A stretch of DNA of 64,000 nucleotides, taken from NCBI GenBank assembly GCA_024509875.1, contig JAMPIV010009920.1:62001-126000 (forward strand), in the 5' to 3' direction. The stretch's first letter is position 1; the number at the start of each line of letters is the position of its first letter. This document shows, piece after piece, positions 46,016 to 56,694 of this stretch. The notes beneath the pieces were generated by a model. That model saw only the letters and a list, made by a program, of their open reading frames with translations, ran no database searches and was not told the DNA's origin. The position numbers were made by a program, and so were the translations under genes. The DNA is from Oreohelix idahoensis. Taxonomy: Eukaryota > Mollusca > Gastropoda > Stylommatophora > Oreohelicidae.

Positions 46016-46326
46016 TTGAGTGTAGGAGCGCCTGGCCAGTCTTGGTTTTTCGGCTGCTAGTGGCTGTACTTGAGCCCCATCTCCACGTCAAGGAGCTGGT
46101 CTCGATGGGGACTTGTGAAGATGAAGCTGCCGATCATACCGAGTGGCAATGCTATCTGCTGCGCCACCTCAGATTGGTCAAAAAGCAGCTCACACAACAA
46201 GGTGAAGAGAGGAGAAAACATCGAAAGGAACACCAGGACAATAAGCAGCTGAGGGCTGTCACCTCAGGGGCGCATTCCCAATCCCATAGTCAGTTATGAC
46301 TGAAGGGGCTATTATTATTATTATGT
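46016..46326. mobile_element. Probable retroelement tail ending in (ATT)n
   Basis: 'cagttatgactgaaggggct' followed by (ATT)5 resembles the end of the LINE piece at 1855-1880. The open + frame here lacks a known motif. The same DNA could instead be the 5' leader of LINE family E on the minus strand. Confidence 0.4.
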
Positions 46327-46389
46327 AGAATAGAAGGATTGAAATGCTACAAGGTCACCAAAGTTGAACTGAGACAAGAACTACAGAGA

Positions 46390-46700
46390 TAAGAAGCAGA
46401 CACTAGCGGTAGATAAGACACACACTAATGAAATATTTTGATAGCATTACCTGCAGTCCTTGTTCTGGAATCCCCATGGTAGGAAAGGTAGAGACAGACA
46501 AAAACAAAACAAAAATAAACTGGAGACAATAAAAATAATTGAGACATAGAAAGACCTTGAGCTGATAACATACAAACTGAGGACTTTGCATGCATTTGTT
46601 TAAGGCTTGTTCTCCTTCGGGAGCTGAAGGATATTGATGACTTTTGGTTGGATCTAAGTAATGTATGTAGATCACACTGATGGAGGGTGTTGTGTGCTAC
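46390..46700 (+). mobile_element. LINE family A 3' end
   Basis: 'gatagcattacctgcagtcc', 'ttgttctggaat' and 'ctccttcgggagct' parallel the ends at 2180-2230 and 4112-4335. Confidence 0.55.
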
Positions 46701-46739
46701 AAGTTAAGGCCTTCATGGATGGCATAATTTTCAGATCAC

Positions 46740-46990
46740 ATGAAAACCAGATTGAAAAATGAGAACACCAGCTTGGATGACCTAATCACCAGGTGCAAAA
46801 TAAGCTTCAAACCTAACAAGTCTAAAATGCTTTCAATCAGGAAAGGTAAGTTATCCAAAATCACCATCCTGGTGTCAAACCAAACAATTCCTGTCATCAC
46901 GAGGAAGCAGTTTTTAAAAAAAGTACTGGCGTGATTTATGATGTCTTATTAAAAGAAACAAAGGCAATAAAACAAATAAGAGATGGTAGG
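46740..46990 (+). mobile_element. RT fragment of another LINE type
   Basis: Reads 'LDDLITRCKISFKPNKSKML', 'SIRKGK' and 'NQTIPVITRKQFLK', then after a frameshift 'GVIYDVLLKETKAIKQIRDG'. This follows the pattern 'W.RMKFKP.KSRSL...KGK....F.I....IPT...KPVKSLG..Y' seen downstream of the RT catalytic box in some metazoan LINEs. Short and isolated. Confidence 0.5.
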
Positions 46991-47259
46991 TAGAGGACTG
47001 CCGATCACAGAGCAATGCAAACTTTTTTTTTTCCCTTTCAGTTCATATTAATCCCTAACTAATATGCCTACTGCTAATTTACGAAATAAGCACATGTATG
47101 GTTCTCTTGAAGCTGCACAGAGAAAGATATGTTTAGGCCACTAGGGCAACGGAATTCTGCATAACCTATGTAAGTTTAACTAAATTTGTTATCGTCATCA
47201 CCACCCCAATCTGGCAGGGGTAAACAGCGGATAGGCCTATTTGGAAATTACAACCAAGG
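46991..47259. other. Noncoding interval
   Basis: Nothing recognised; it is the 5' flank of the LINE inserted at 47271. Confidence 0.4.
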
Positions 47260-47270
47260 TAAACATAGTT

Positions 47271-48543
47271 GGAAAATTATTATGTTGCATGATGTTAGAA
47301 AGACTTAAATTGCATGCTGACGAAAAGATCAGAGAAGAACAAGCGGGTTTCAGGCCGAAACGATCATGTATTGATCAAATATTCACACTAAGAACAATTA
47401 TAGAAGAATCAGTGGAAAGGCAATCGCCACTTATTATCACCTTCGTCGATTTTCAAAAAGCCTTTGATAGTCTACACCGCCCATCATTGTGGAAGATACT
47501 TACAATCTATGGTTTTCCAACAAAATATGTGAATATAATCAAAGCGCTATATGACAATGCAAGATGTTGTGTTAGAACAAATAAAGGGAATACAGAATGG
47601 TTTACAGTAGAAACAGGGGTGAAACAAGGCTGTATTATGTCACCACTACTTTTTGGAATAGCTATTGATTGGGTTATGAGAAACTATACCCACAATGAAC
47701 AATTGGGTATAAAATGGACAAATGGAAAATTCCTGGGGGACTTGGATTTCGCAGATGATGTAGCATTCTTAAGTTCAACACCAAGACAATCCCAAGAAGC
47801 AATAAATAATTTGTGTCATCTCTCGATTAAAATAGGTCTCCAAATAAATGCCTCTAAAACTAAAGCTATGAACTTTTCTAACGAGACCTTTGATATCATC
47901 TTGAACGGGAAAAACTACAGAAAGTTGAAAGTTTCAATTATTTAGGCAGTAAAATGACTCAGGATGGTGACACAACAAGAGAAATCCATACTAGAATTGC
48001 TTTGGCAGCTAGCGCCTTCAATAGATTATCTAACATTTGGAAATTACGATCATTGAATATACATACCAAGCTTCGTCTGTTTAATTCAAATGTTATCTCA
48101 GTGTTAACATACGGCTGTGAGAGTTGGAAAATAACAAAATCATTGGAGAACATGCTGAATACATTCGAGAACAAATGTCTTAGAAAACTCATGAACATCA
48201 GTTGGAAAGAATTCAAGACTAATCGACAAATAAGAGAAGACTCTAGGCAGAAATATGTCTCCGACTATATAAGGAAAGACGATGGTCTTATATCGGTCAT
48301 GTCCTACGAATGCAAAACAACAGAATACCACTACAGGCGCTCACTTGGGTTCCTGAGGGTAAGAGGAAAAAAGGAAGACCAAAAGAAACACTCAGAAGAA
48401 CAATAATAAGAGAAGGAAGAACGTTGGACCTAAATAATGTGCAAGAGCTAAGAGGAGTGGCGTCACAACGAACAACCTGGAGAGCACTGGTTTCTGCCTT
48501 ATGCGCCGTGTTTGGTGCTTAAAGAATTTATTATTATTATTAT
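47271..48543 (+). mobile_element. 5'-truncated RTE-like LINE (family F) with 11-bp TSD and (TTA)n tail
   Basis: Flanked by TAAACATAGTT (47260-47270 and 48544-48554). The RT frame to 47945 contains 'EEQAGFRPKRSCIDQIFTLR', 'LIITFVDFQKAFDSLHR', 'TGVKQGCIMSPLLFGI' and the box 'DLDFADDVAFLS'. A frameshift near 47935 leads to 'MTQDGDTTREIHTRIALAAS' and 'SVLTYGCESWKITKSLEN', and a second shift near 48300 leads to 'VPEGKRKKGRPKETLRRT' and the stop. Two frameshifts only. RT starts directly at the truncation, and no endonuclease is present. Confidence 0.95.
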
Positions 48544-48554
48544 TAAACATAGTT

Positions 48555-49840
48555 CAAGTCCCAGCATTGCGGAAAACACAAATACCATGACAACACTTGG
48601 GAGCCATGGCCCAAATTAGTTCACCTCTCTAGGGTGTCATGGTGGTAAAGGGGCCGTCCTGGTGATATGAGGGCCAGTGTCCTGGTGGTAAAAGGGCCAG
48701 GGCATTTGTGAGATAAAGGGTTGTTCTAATAATCCCATTACTTTATGCTGTAATGCTCTGTAAAGTTTGCTATCACGTTTTCTCAATTTCACTGTAAGAA
48801 TATCACCAACAAAAATGTATCTCCACTAACAATGTTTTCAATATGGCTTGCGTTTTTTACTTTACATAAATGGTCCCGCAAACTATGGAGACGGCAGACT
48901 AAGAAGGGCCTACTTCAAAAACTACTGAACATGAGAACACAGAACTAGCAGAACAACGAATTATGCGGATATTACATGCTTTAGCCAACTTTCTTTGATA
49001 ATTTATTCTGTATGAGTGCTTTTAGAATCTTGTTTTACCTGTCTCCGTTTCGTGCACAGTCAACGACCTGCTGGTTTAAATGGTCCAAAGCGTGACCTAT
49101 ATACAACCGCAGCTACAGATCTCTTGATTCGGCTGGTTGTTTATTTCCATTAACGGACGTTGACCTATTTAAGCACTTTCGCCGGCAGTGGACTCGACTC
49201 GGTAGGAAAATAAAGTAACGAGTTTCAGTGCGACACAGTACCGGTATGTTCTTCTTATCTGCTTTATTTTTTTTTTTTTAAATGGTATTCACTTGTTTTT
49301 GCACCGGGGGGGGGGGGGAGTTATTCTTGCAAGTCTCTGACTGAAATGATTGAGAGGCCCACTTCTTTTAACCTAAACACCGAAGGGCGCATCTTCAAGT
49401 ACTGTAGGGCCTATAAGAGATTTTTTTTTTTTAATTAATGAAGGAAAATTTCCCGTTCAACCTCTGATGGGTTATAATTAGGATATATATTGTTTTCAAT
49501 TCCAAATAATATGAACAACTGCCGATATGAGAACGTGGCATCACACTTGTCAAATCATTGTAAACAAGGTAAATCAAACTACCAATTATGCCTATACGTC
49601 AAAAAACAAATTCAAACAAACATACAAAGAAACTCTGAACAATAATAATATTAAAGTGGAGGGGTGTAAAGGTCTGGTTGTTCCCAGTTAAAAACTGACT
49701 TTAACAGATATTTAATTGACTTTCATCTGTTAAACGTCATATGCATTGTAAGAACAGCATCAGACTTTCACATTCCCAACCACTATAGGCCTATATTAAC
49801 CTTTGTTAGTGTTAAATATTGTTTGACTATATTATGCAGC
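48555..49840. other. Interval without recognised gene; possible promoter-like patch
   Basis: Mostly AT-rich with poly-T, poly-G and poly-A runs (49268-49450). Near 49140-49250 the sequence is richer in CpG and has a TATA-like 'tatttaag' (49166-49173) followed by 'ccggtatgtt', a weak donor-like site. This is only suggestive. Confidence 0.25.
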
Positions 49841-49844
49841 TCCC

Positions 49845-50215
49845 TAGGTCTGTCTATTCTTAACACCTCTTTATATTTATATGTAAGTTTGATGCCTGCA
49901 AATAATCTAATATTGATATTCTCATTTGTTCATACCTCTTACATTTTAACAAGAAATGTTCTACATTATTGTCTTGTAGACATCCTGTACAGTAAGGTTC
50001 TTCTATTCTGAAATAGCCTTTTCCCAGCTGTAGTCTGAGAAGTTTCTTATTACTGGGAATTTTCAATTCCCTAGATATCTGACATTTTCTTGTTAGAGCC
50101 TTGAACATGCACGTCTTCCTTTCAGATTTTTATCCCACTCTGCTTTCCATTCATCTGTTATTAAATCTCTAATTTCGGCAAGAACTGCCTTTTTTTGGTC
50201 TAAACAACATCTCAG
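49845..50215 (-). mobile_element. 3' end of an I/Jockey-group LINE
   Basis: Minus strand: 'LLRLQLGKGYFRIEEPYCTG' and 'CLQDNNVEHFLLKCKRYEQM'. This is the C-terminal cysteine/histidine region (CxxC...EH.L..C..Y...R) that follows RNase H in this LINE group. It is not the same copy type as family D. Confidence 0.75.
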
Positions 50216-50218
50216 TAC

Positions 50219-50298
50219 AGCACAAGCACAAAATTAAGATTATATAAGAGCTGTGTGCTTTCTGTGCTTCTCTATGGTGCGGAATGCCGGAGAGTTAC
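50219..50298 (+). mobile_element. RTE-like LINE fragment, target of the LTR-B insertion
   Basis: Reads 'STKLRLYKSCVLSVLLYGAE' then 'CRRVT', a standard LINE palm/thumb segment. It is cut exactly where LTR-B begins ('gttac|tgtcgtgg'). Confidence 0.8.
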
Positions 50299-50658
50299 TG
50301 TCGTGGTTGAGTTAAAGTGTTAGAGTATTTGTCGAGTTAGACAATTGTAGTGAAATCGACAATGAGAGTGAACTGACAAAATTATAGATTACACATAGAT
50401 ACTGTGTAAATAGGGTGAACTTGAGACCAACCTGGAAGAGGATTCATTAAAGTTATCTCTCTCTCTCCAAGCCTCAACGTACTTATATAGTCTAAGCACC
50501 ACCCGTTCTCTCTCCATTCTCTTGTCAAAAATAGAGACGATAGTAAGAGCTGAAGTAATAATTATTGATGAAGGGTCGTGAACAGCGCGTTAATACAAGT
50601 AATGAGTAAAATTTATTAAAGGTTCTTGAAGGAAGAAAATATATGAAAAAATAAGTAT
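50299..50658 (-). mobile_element. LTR-B, 3' part (diverged LTR, minus strand), left of the young element
   Basis: Begins TGTCGTGGTTGAGTTA, the reverse of the young LTR's end. It aligns with divergence and small indels to the last ~360 bp of that LTR ('gtatttgtcgagtt', 'tctctctctccaagcctcaa', 'gcgttaat'). It continues after the young element at 61865. Confidence 0.9.
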
Positions 50659-50675
50659 TGTCACGTGAAAGATAA

Positions 50676-53033
50676 CACTAGTCAACAAATTTTCAAAAGT
50701 TTTTTGTACCAGAAATTAAATATACCATTTCTTATTGATTTTGACATGCTGATTTCAAATATCATAATGAAATTCACCAATTGGCTCTTGTTTTTTTTTT
50801 TAAATGATGAATTTACATTACAGTAATACAAATAATGTATGCTTGTTTAATTCTCTGGGGTGAACAGCTAGTCTTTCTACTTTAGCATTATAAAAATTGT
50901 GGTTACATACTCAATTAATTGATATTTCAACATAAAATGATAGAAAAAATAAAAACATTATTTAAAGTTCACATATCATGTTTTAAAAAGGCACATTTGA
51001 ACCCATTCCGTCATTATTCAGTCGCTGTTCGAGCTCTCTTTGCTTGCTTCTTGTAGTCAATCGATGAGGTGTCTCTTGTCACAGTCCAATAGTAATCAGC
51101 AAGCATTGAAGGGCTCCAATTGCCTTGATACCTTGTCTCCATAGCAGCAATGTCCTGGTGAAATCGTTCACCATGCTCATCACTGACCGCTCCACAGTTT
51201 GACGTAAAGAAATCCAGATGAGAATCCAGAAAATGAATTTTCAAAGACATGTTGCAGCCAAGACTCTTATACTTCAGAAGGAGATTTTCTACAATTTCAT
51301 TGTAATTATCAGATCTGTTGTTTCCAAGAAAAGTGTCCACCACTGACTTAAATGCTAGCCATGCTGCTTTTTCCTTGCTATGCAACACGCAAAGAAACTC
51401 GTCATCATGAAGAAGTTTTCGAATTTGCGGACCAACAAATACTCCCTCTCTTATTTTAACTTCACTCAGTCTTGGAAATTTTCTGATGAGGTGATTGAAA
51501 GCCTCATCTGTTTTCTCCATTGCCTTGACAAAGTTTTTCATGAGACCCAGCTTAATGTGCAAGGGTGGCAACAAAATCTTGCTGGTGTCGACAAGTGCTG
51601 AGTTCTCAACGTTCTTACTGCCATGCTGCAATGACTGCCTGATTGGCCAATGTCTTCTGATGTAATTGTCACTTCGTGCACGGCTATCCCACTCACAGAG
51701 AAAGCAACAGTACTTGGTGTATCCACCCTGTAGTCCAAGCAAAAGAGCGACCACTTTTAAGTCACCGCAATGTGATCAATGATGATGATCGTAGTTTATA
51801 CACTTCAAAAGCTGCTTAATGTTTTCATAAGTTTCTTTCATATGAACTGCGTGACCAACTGGAATTGACGGTAACACATTACCATTATTCAACAAAACAG
51901 CTTTAAGACTCGTCTTGGATGAATCAATGAAAAGCCTCCACTCTTCCGGTATGTAATTGATTTTGAGGGCTGCCATTAAACCAGAAATGTTGTGGCACGC
52001 AGAAAGGTCCCCCTCTTTGAAAAAGAATGTAATAAGCGGCTTCTGGCGGTTCCTATACACAGAAATTGTAACATCTTCTGCCAGGAGATTCCACTGTTGC
52101 AATCTGGAACCCAAAAGCTCCGCCTTGTTCTTCGGTAAATTCAGATCTCTTACAAGATCATTCAGTTCACCTTGGGTTATTAAGTGTGGTTTAGTGGATG
52201 TAGTTTGCTCAAAATCTGGGTCGCTTGAGGTTGATGGTTCAGGACCACCAATGTTCTCTTCTTCATCAGTGGAAGCAGCTGAAAATGATTCTGGCACTTT
52301 GGGAACTGGTAGGTCATCGCCATGTGGTACCGGACGTATTGCAGAGGGGATGTTTGGATATTCCAGAGTCCATTTTTTTCTTCTTTGATATGCCTTTCCC
52401 AATTGGAGGGATCATGCAAAAGTAACAGTTGTTGAGATGATCAGTGGGCTCTCTCCAAATCATTGGGACTGCAAAAGGCATAGCTTGCCTTTTGCCAGTC
52501 AACCACAGTTTAAGATGTGCTGCACATGTATTGCAGCATATGTGTGGCGCCCAGCTCTTATCTTGATCTCCTATTCTGCAGCCAAAATACAAATCTTAAT
52601 CACTTTAGTTATATTTCGTTTTTGTGATAGAAATGTCACCTAACCACATATATAACAGAAATTATTAGCACTGTTCACACATGTCCTAGGCATTTCTAAC
52701 TACGATACTTTTGATAAGGACAATGCACTAACTAATGGCAAAATTTTATCAGAGATAAGATATTTATACACAAAGGTGATGTAATCATAGGTAGGATTGC
52801 ATCATCAACTTCTAGTTACATTTTTATTAGTCATTAGAAAAAAATTGTGCAATCGCCCACAACAGTTGCGTCATATATATATATAAATTGACCGTAATTA
52901 AATAAACTAGCAGCATATATCTTGAAAACTAGAGCCAATCAACATTTTTAAATGTCATTTTCGTTTTCAGCACACCAAAATTAGTTAAGATCAGTTATTT
53001 TCATTTCTGGTACATTTTGGTTGTTGACTAGTG
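50676..53033 (-). mobile_element. CACTA-ended DNA transposon with TAA target duplication
   Basis: 2358 bp. Ends are CACTAGTCAACAA and its perfect reverse TTGTTGACTAGTG, with further imperfect inverted similarity inward ('gtaccagaaat'). It is flanked by TAA (50673-50675 and 53034-53036). The empty site is visible in the 3' LTR ('agataatttattttacc' at 58897), which confirms both borders. CACT(A/G) ends with a 3-bp duplication fit the CMC (CACTA/Mirage/Chapaev) group. It encodes the decayed transposase-like gene at 51014-52592. Confidence 0.93.
51014..52592 (-). pseudogene. Transposase-like gene of the CACTA-ended element, decayed
   Basis: Three successive minus-strand frames. 52592-~52385 has a cysteine-rich start ('YFGCRIGDQDKSWAPHICC', 'MPFAVPMIWREPTDH', 'CYFC'). 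52402-51776 has 'YPNIPSAIRPVPHG' and 'LFIDSSKTSLKAVLLNNGN'. 51775-51014 has 'CGDLKVVALLLGLQ', 'CCFLCEWDSRAR', 'LKIHFLDSHLDFF', 'SDEHGERFHQD' and 'RYQGNWSPSMLADY'. One frameshift lies in an A-run near 52385 and one in-frame TGA at 51777-51775. The frames otherwise join without overlap problems. I recognise this as a protein family often left 'uncharacterized' in arthropod, hydrozoan and mollusc gene sets. Putative catalytic residues: Asp at 51925, Asp at 51763, CxxC at 51706, Hx4H at 51235 and Glu at 51178. Catalytic assignment is inference. Confidence 0.8.
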
Positions 53034-55993
53034 TAATTTATTTTACCATCTTGTCCATAATTTGATTACTCCTTTAAATGTTCTGTTTTTCCGAGACATT
53101 TTGTATTTTCGTTTCTTTCATATTCTACCTACATTTTTTCACCTTCTCAACCCCACCCGAGGTTGTTTACGCTGGCCAGCTGCGGTCAGCTAACGCTAGA
53201 CGTAATGTTATCTAAACGCACCTGTTCGACCAGAGAAACATTTCTCGGGTCCGCTTTAAGTGTTAGAACGAGCCAAAGTCGGTTCAGAAACGGTTCATTA
53301 GCGGCGGGTACCCTTTGTGGTCCCAACAGGGGAATTTCTCTGGTCGCTTTAAAACGTTTGATGACGAGCGGCTGGTACCCTTTAAGGCCTGGGTAACGAG
53401 TGTGATCTGTTCCAGGGGAAGATAACAACCCGCGGGCAGTCTTTGGGTTTTCGCCCCTTAGACAAGAGAGAGCATAATGTTATGCATTTCTCTACCTGGG
53501 GAACTTTCGCACGATTTCTTTTGTCTTACTCTAGATTACGTCTTTCGCCGAACTTCTGTAGAAATACGCACGCCAGGTGTTCGGGGGGAGCGTCCCTTGT
53601 GATCTATAAGAGTAGACTGGTTTTAATAGACAAAGACATTCGTGAATTTCCTGGCCCGAGATAGACCATTACGGAAATAAGGCAAACATTAACACAGAAC
53701 TAAATGTTTTTCACCTATTTCTTGGCATTTTTTCGGGGTGAGTTGACATATCTTATAATTATAATATTAGATTCATGTTAGCTTTTATATATATCTGTTA
53801 GGGAAGTGAATTTATTTCTGAGGACTTCTCCTAGTAATATATTCAGTGATAAGGTAGCGCTGTCTACGGCCTATTAAGTGGTGCTTAAACTGTTACGGTT
53901 TATCATGGGTTAAATGTTAAACTTACAATAACAGATATTAGGCGTAGAATCAGTCCACGAATGCTTACCATTGGGTTAAGAGTCAGCAAAATTAACTGTC
54001 ATTTCTGTAAGATAATGTCAGGTGTGGATTGTTCACTTTAAAACTGAATAGTGAGATGCAGGTAATAACTCTGGATTATAGGAGATAGTCATTTATTCCT
54101 TTTGATAGATATTTTTAGTGGCAAGGGAGGATCATTTTATGCTTACTTGTGTGGCTAGGCACTAGTCTATAACTTTCACTGAAAGCAGTCACCAGGCATA
54201 GATATAATTATATCGTATGATCTAGCCACAACTGTATTATTATAGCAAGAACATTGCATTTTCTTTGTACTCATTTTGTGGAAATGCTAATATATTTCCC
54301 AAAGGGGACATACGATTTATTTGTGTAATGTCAAATGCTGTAATCTGTTTATGTAAATTCATTTAATGTTGTAAGATGAATAAGCATATTCATTTAACTG
54401 TAACTACAGGTTAGGTTTCCTGTATGTTGAGATTGGGAGAAGAGGAGTAGATTGTTGCTGTCAGAACAGTTACTGACAGGTACCTGGGGTGTGCAAAAGA
54501 TATTAAGCCTATGCGGGCGCGTGTTGATAATTGATATTTTTAAGGAACAGGAGACATGGTTAAAGACAGCCCTAAACTATCATAGCAATAACTACAATAA
54601 ATCTAATCCCATAGTGGAGCGAAACTTTCTGTATAAAGTTAGTGTGATTTTAGCGTTGCTTGAAGTTAAAAGGTGTCTCTTTTGGGTCTCAGTTTCAGGA
54701 AGACCGAATCGCTAGAGCAGACTTCAGTCAGGCGAAGAAAGTCATATACTCTTCGATCTAGAGGGTTTCTGTATACATCTAGCAACGAATCGTCAACCCC
54801 GTTCCTGAATCAAAACCCCTTTTTGTCAACGCCAAGTTAAGCTCACGCAGTGCAACGGAGCCAACGCTAAATCTGGAATCGCCAAACGCAGTAGTAGTTC
54901 TCTACTCGCCTATTGGATTACCAGCCAGAGCATTGCGGCTTCCAGAATATCAAACCCGCTCAGCATGCCTATAGCAGAATTCCATATCACCCGCCTTTTT
55001 TGTGCCTAAACGGGGCACTCAGCAAACCACAGCCAAACCAGTTTAAACAGGATTTACAGCCAAGCGGAGCCTTGCGCCGGATAAGCGCGCCTGGGTCTCT
55101 GTGTCCTCAAGTGACTTCTTCTGGTGTATTTCCTGGATACTTAAAACCTCGCACGTATGAGCAGCCATCTATGGACAGAGTTCCAGCCCCCACTCACGCT
55201 ATAAGGGGAGTCACCAACGTTTAGCACCAACAAAGAAAGTTTTGTAGGCTAGTCCCTCACGAAGGATCTACAAGTAATTCACTTCCTGGAGCTAGTACAT
55301 TTGGTCCCCGAAAAGCGGACAGGCTGTCGCCCAGTTCAATCAGTTGGTCAGCAGGAGATAAACAGCGTCCCCCAGCCCAACTCGCGCCAGTAGGGGGGGT
55401 CACCAACGATAGCGCCTATACAGTGATGTTATTCAGGTTAATTCCATCACCGATGGAGGATATATACGAAAACACCACTTACTGGAGTTACTTCAGCTGG
55501 TCCCCGAAAACCGAAGGACTGTCACTCGATTATTTATCTCTTTGTGTTCTACAGGTTTTATGAATGGTGATCTGTGTGTGTGGTTGTTGGTGTATATGAC
55601 TATTGATGAATGTTTGATTATTGATGTAATTTTATGTTGTTGTGATGATATGCATTATTTTCATGCTTTTCTTCTTTAATAAATTTTACACATTTATTAA
55701 TGCGCTGTTCACGACCTTTCCATCCATATTTGTATTTTTAGCTCTTTACTATAATCTCTATGTATGATAAGAGAAAAGAGTTGAGAGCAGGAGATGCTTA
55801 GACAGACATAAGTGAGTTGAGGCTTGGAGAGAGAGATCATTTGAATAAATCTTCTTCCAGGTTGTCTCAAGTCCATCTCCTATTTACACCTTTCTGTGTG
55901 TAATCTATAACTCTGTCAGTCCACTATCCCTTGTCGATTTCGCTACTGTTGTCCAACTCGACAAATACTCTACACTCTAACTCAACCACGACA
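53034..55993 (+). repeat. Main body of the 5' LTR after the transposon
   Basis: Direct duplicate of 58900-61864, with scattered differences such as c/t at 53107 and a G-run length difference near 53583 versus 59449. Confidence 0.95.
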
Positions 55994-56694
55994 AATGGGG
56001 TCTCGCCGCGGAATTTGAACTACATCTGCAGCAATCGCAACAGATGAGGTTGCAGTCTGGTAGGAATCTCTCACAAGATTCTATTCTGATTCTTAGAGTT
56101 TAGTGTTCGGCAGATTATAGGAATTTCTTTCCCCTAGACATATCGAACTATTTCTTTTGGAGGAAGTCGGAACAGCGTTTTTTCTCCACAGCAATCATAA
56201 ATATTAAGTTACATTTATTGTTCATGCTACACATGAGACAGCTGGTAAAGGTTGATGGTATCACTGCTGAGTTTTTGGTTGACAAATCTGACGACTATTG
56301 TTGTAAAAGTCAGAAATTTTTTTTTTTTTAAGGGTTAATATTTTTTCAGGAGTAGCTCTTTAATCTGAGATAAGAAGCTACAGATAGTCAGTTACTAGCT
56401 TGCATTTGTACCAAGGGAGGGTGTTCATTCGGACGATAGTAACCAATCCTCTCAATAGCTTAGTACTGACAGAACTGGGGTGAAGTGATAGTAAGTTTTA
56501 CATCACTTACATTTTTTGGAGTTTTTTGGGGTTTTGCTTGTCGCAATCAGAGTAGCCACAAACTTTCTTGTTTTTTTTAAAGTTCCCAGGCTAGCCTAGA
56601 TTTTATTGATTATTAAGTTAATCAGCACCTAGTGCACTAGGTAACTAAGATCTCTAGGTTCTATTCTTCTATAGTGTTTGCTCACCCTGATATA
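55994..56694 (+). other. Retrotransposon leader with primer-binding site
   Basis: Two bases after the LTR comes 'TGGGGTCTCGCCGCGGA' (55996-56012). Its reverse complement ends CGAGACCCCA, and its continuation 'GTTCAAAT' looks like a tRNA T-loop, so the PBS seems tRNA-derived. It is closest, from memory, to a proline-tRNA 3' end (CGAGCCCCCA). The remaining ~680 bp have no ORF. Confidence 0.6.

Larger units (their letters stand above)
50659..55993 (+). repeat. 5' LTR, interrupted by a CACTA-ended transposon
   Basis: Begins TGTCACGTGAAAGATAA, is broken by 50676-53033, resumes 'taatttattttaccatc' and ends 'caaccacgaca'. Without the insert and its TAA duplication it is ~2974 bp against 2979 bp for the 3' LTR. 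An AATAAA lies at 55678-55683. A 103-codon frame (54913-55224) is conserved in both LTRs, but that is expected of recent duplicates. Confidence 0.95.

Noticed and set aside
53163..53664. Short ORFs at the start of the LTR, duplicated at 58975-59537
   Set aside because: No family resemblance; a frame difference arises from a G-run length change between LTRs.
54913..55224. 103-codon ORF conserved in both LTRs (also 60784-61095)
   Set aside because: Conservation follows from LTR duplication, and the diverged LTR-B does not appear to keep the frame.
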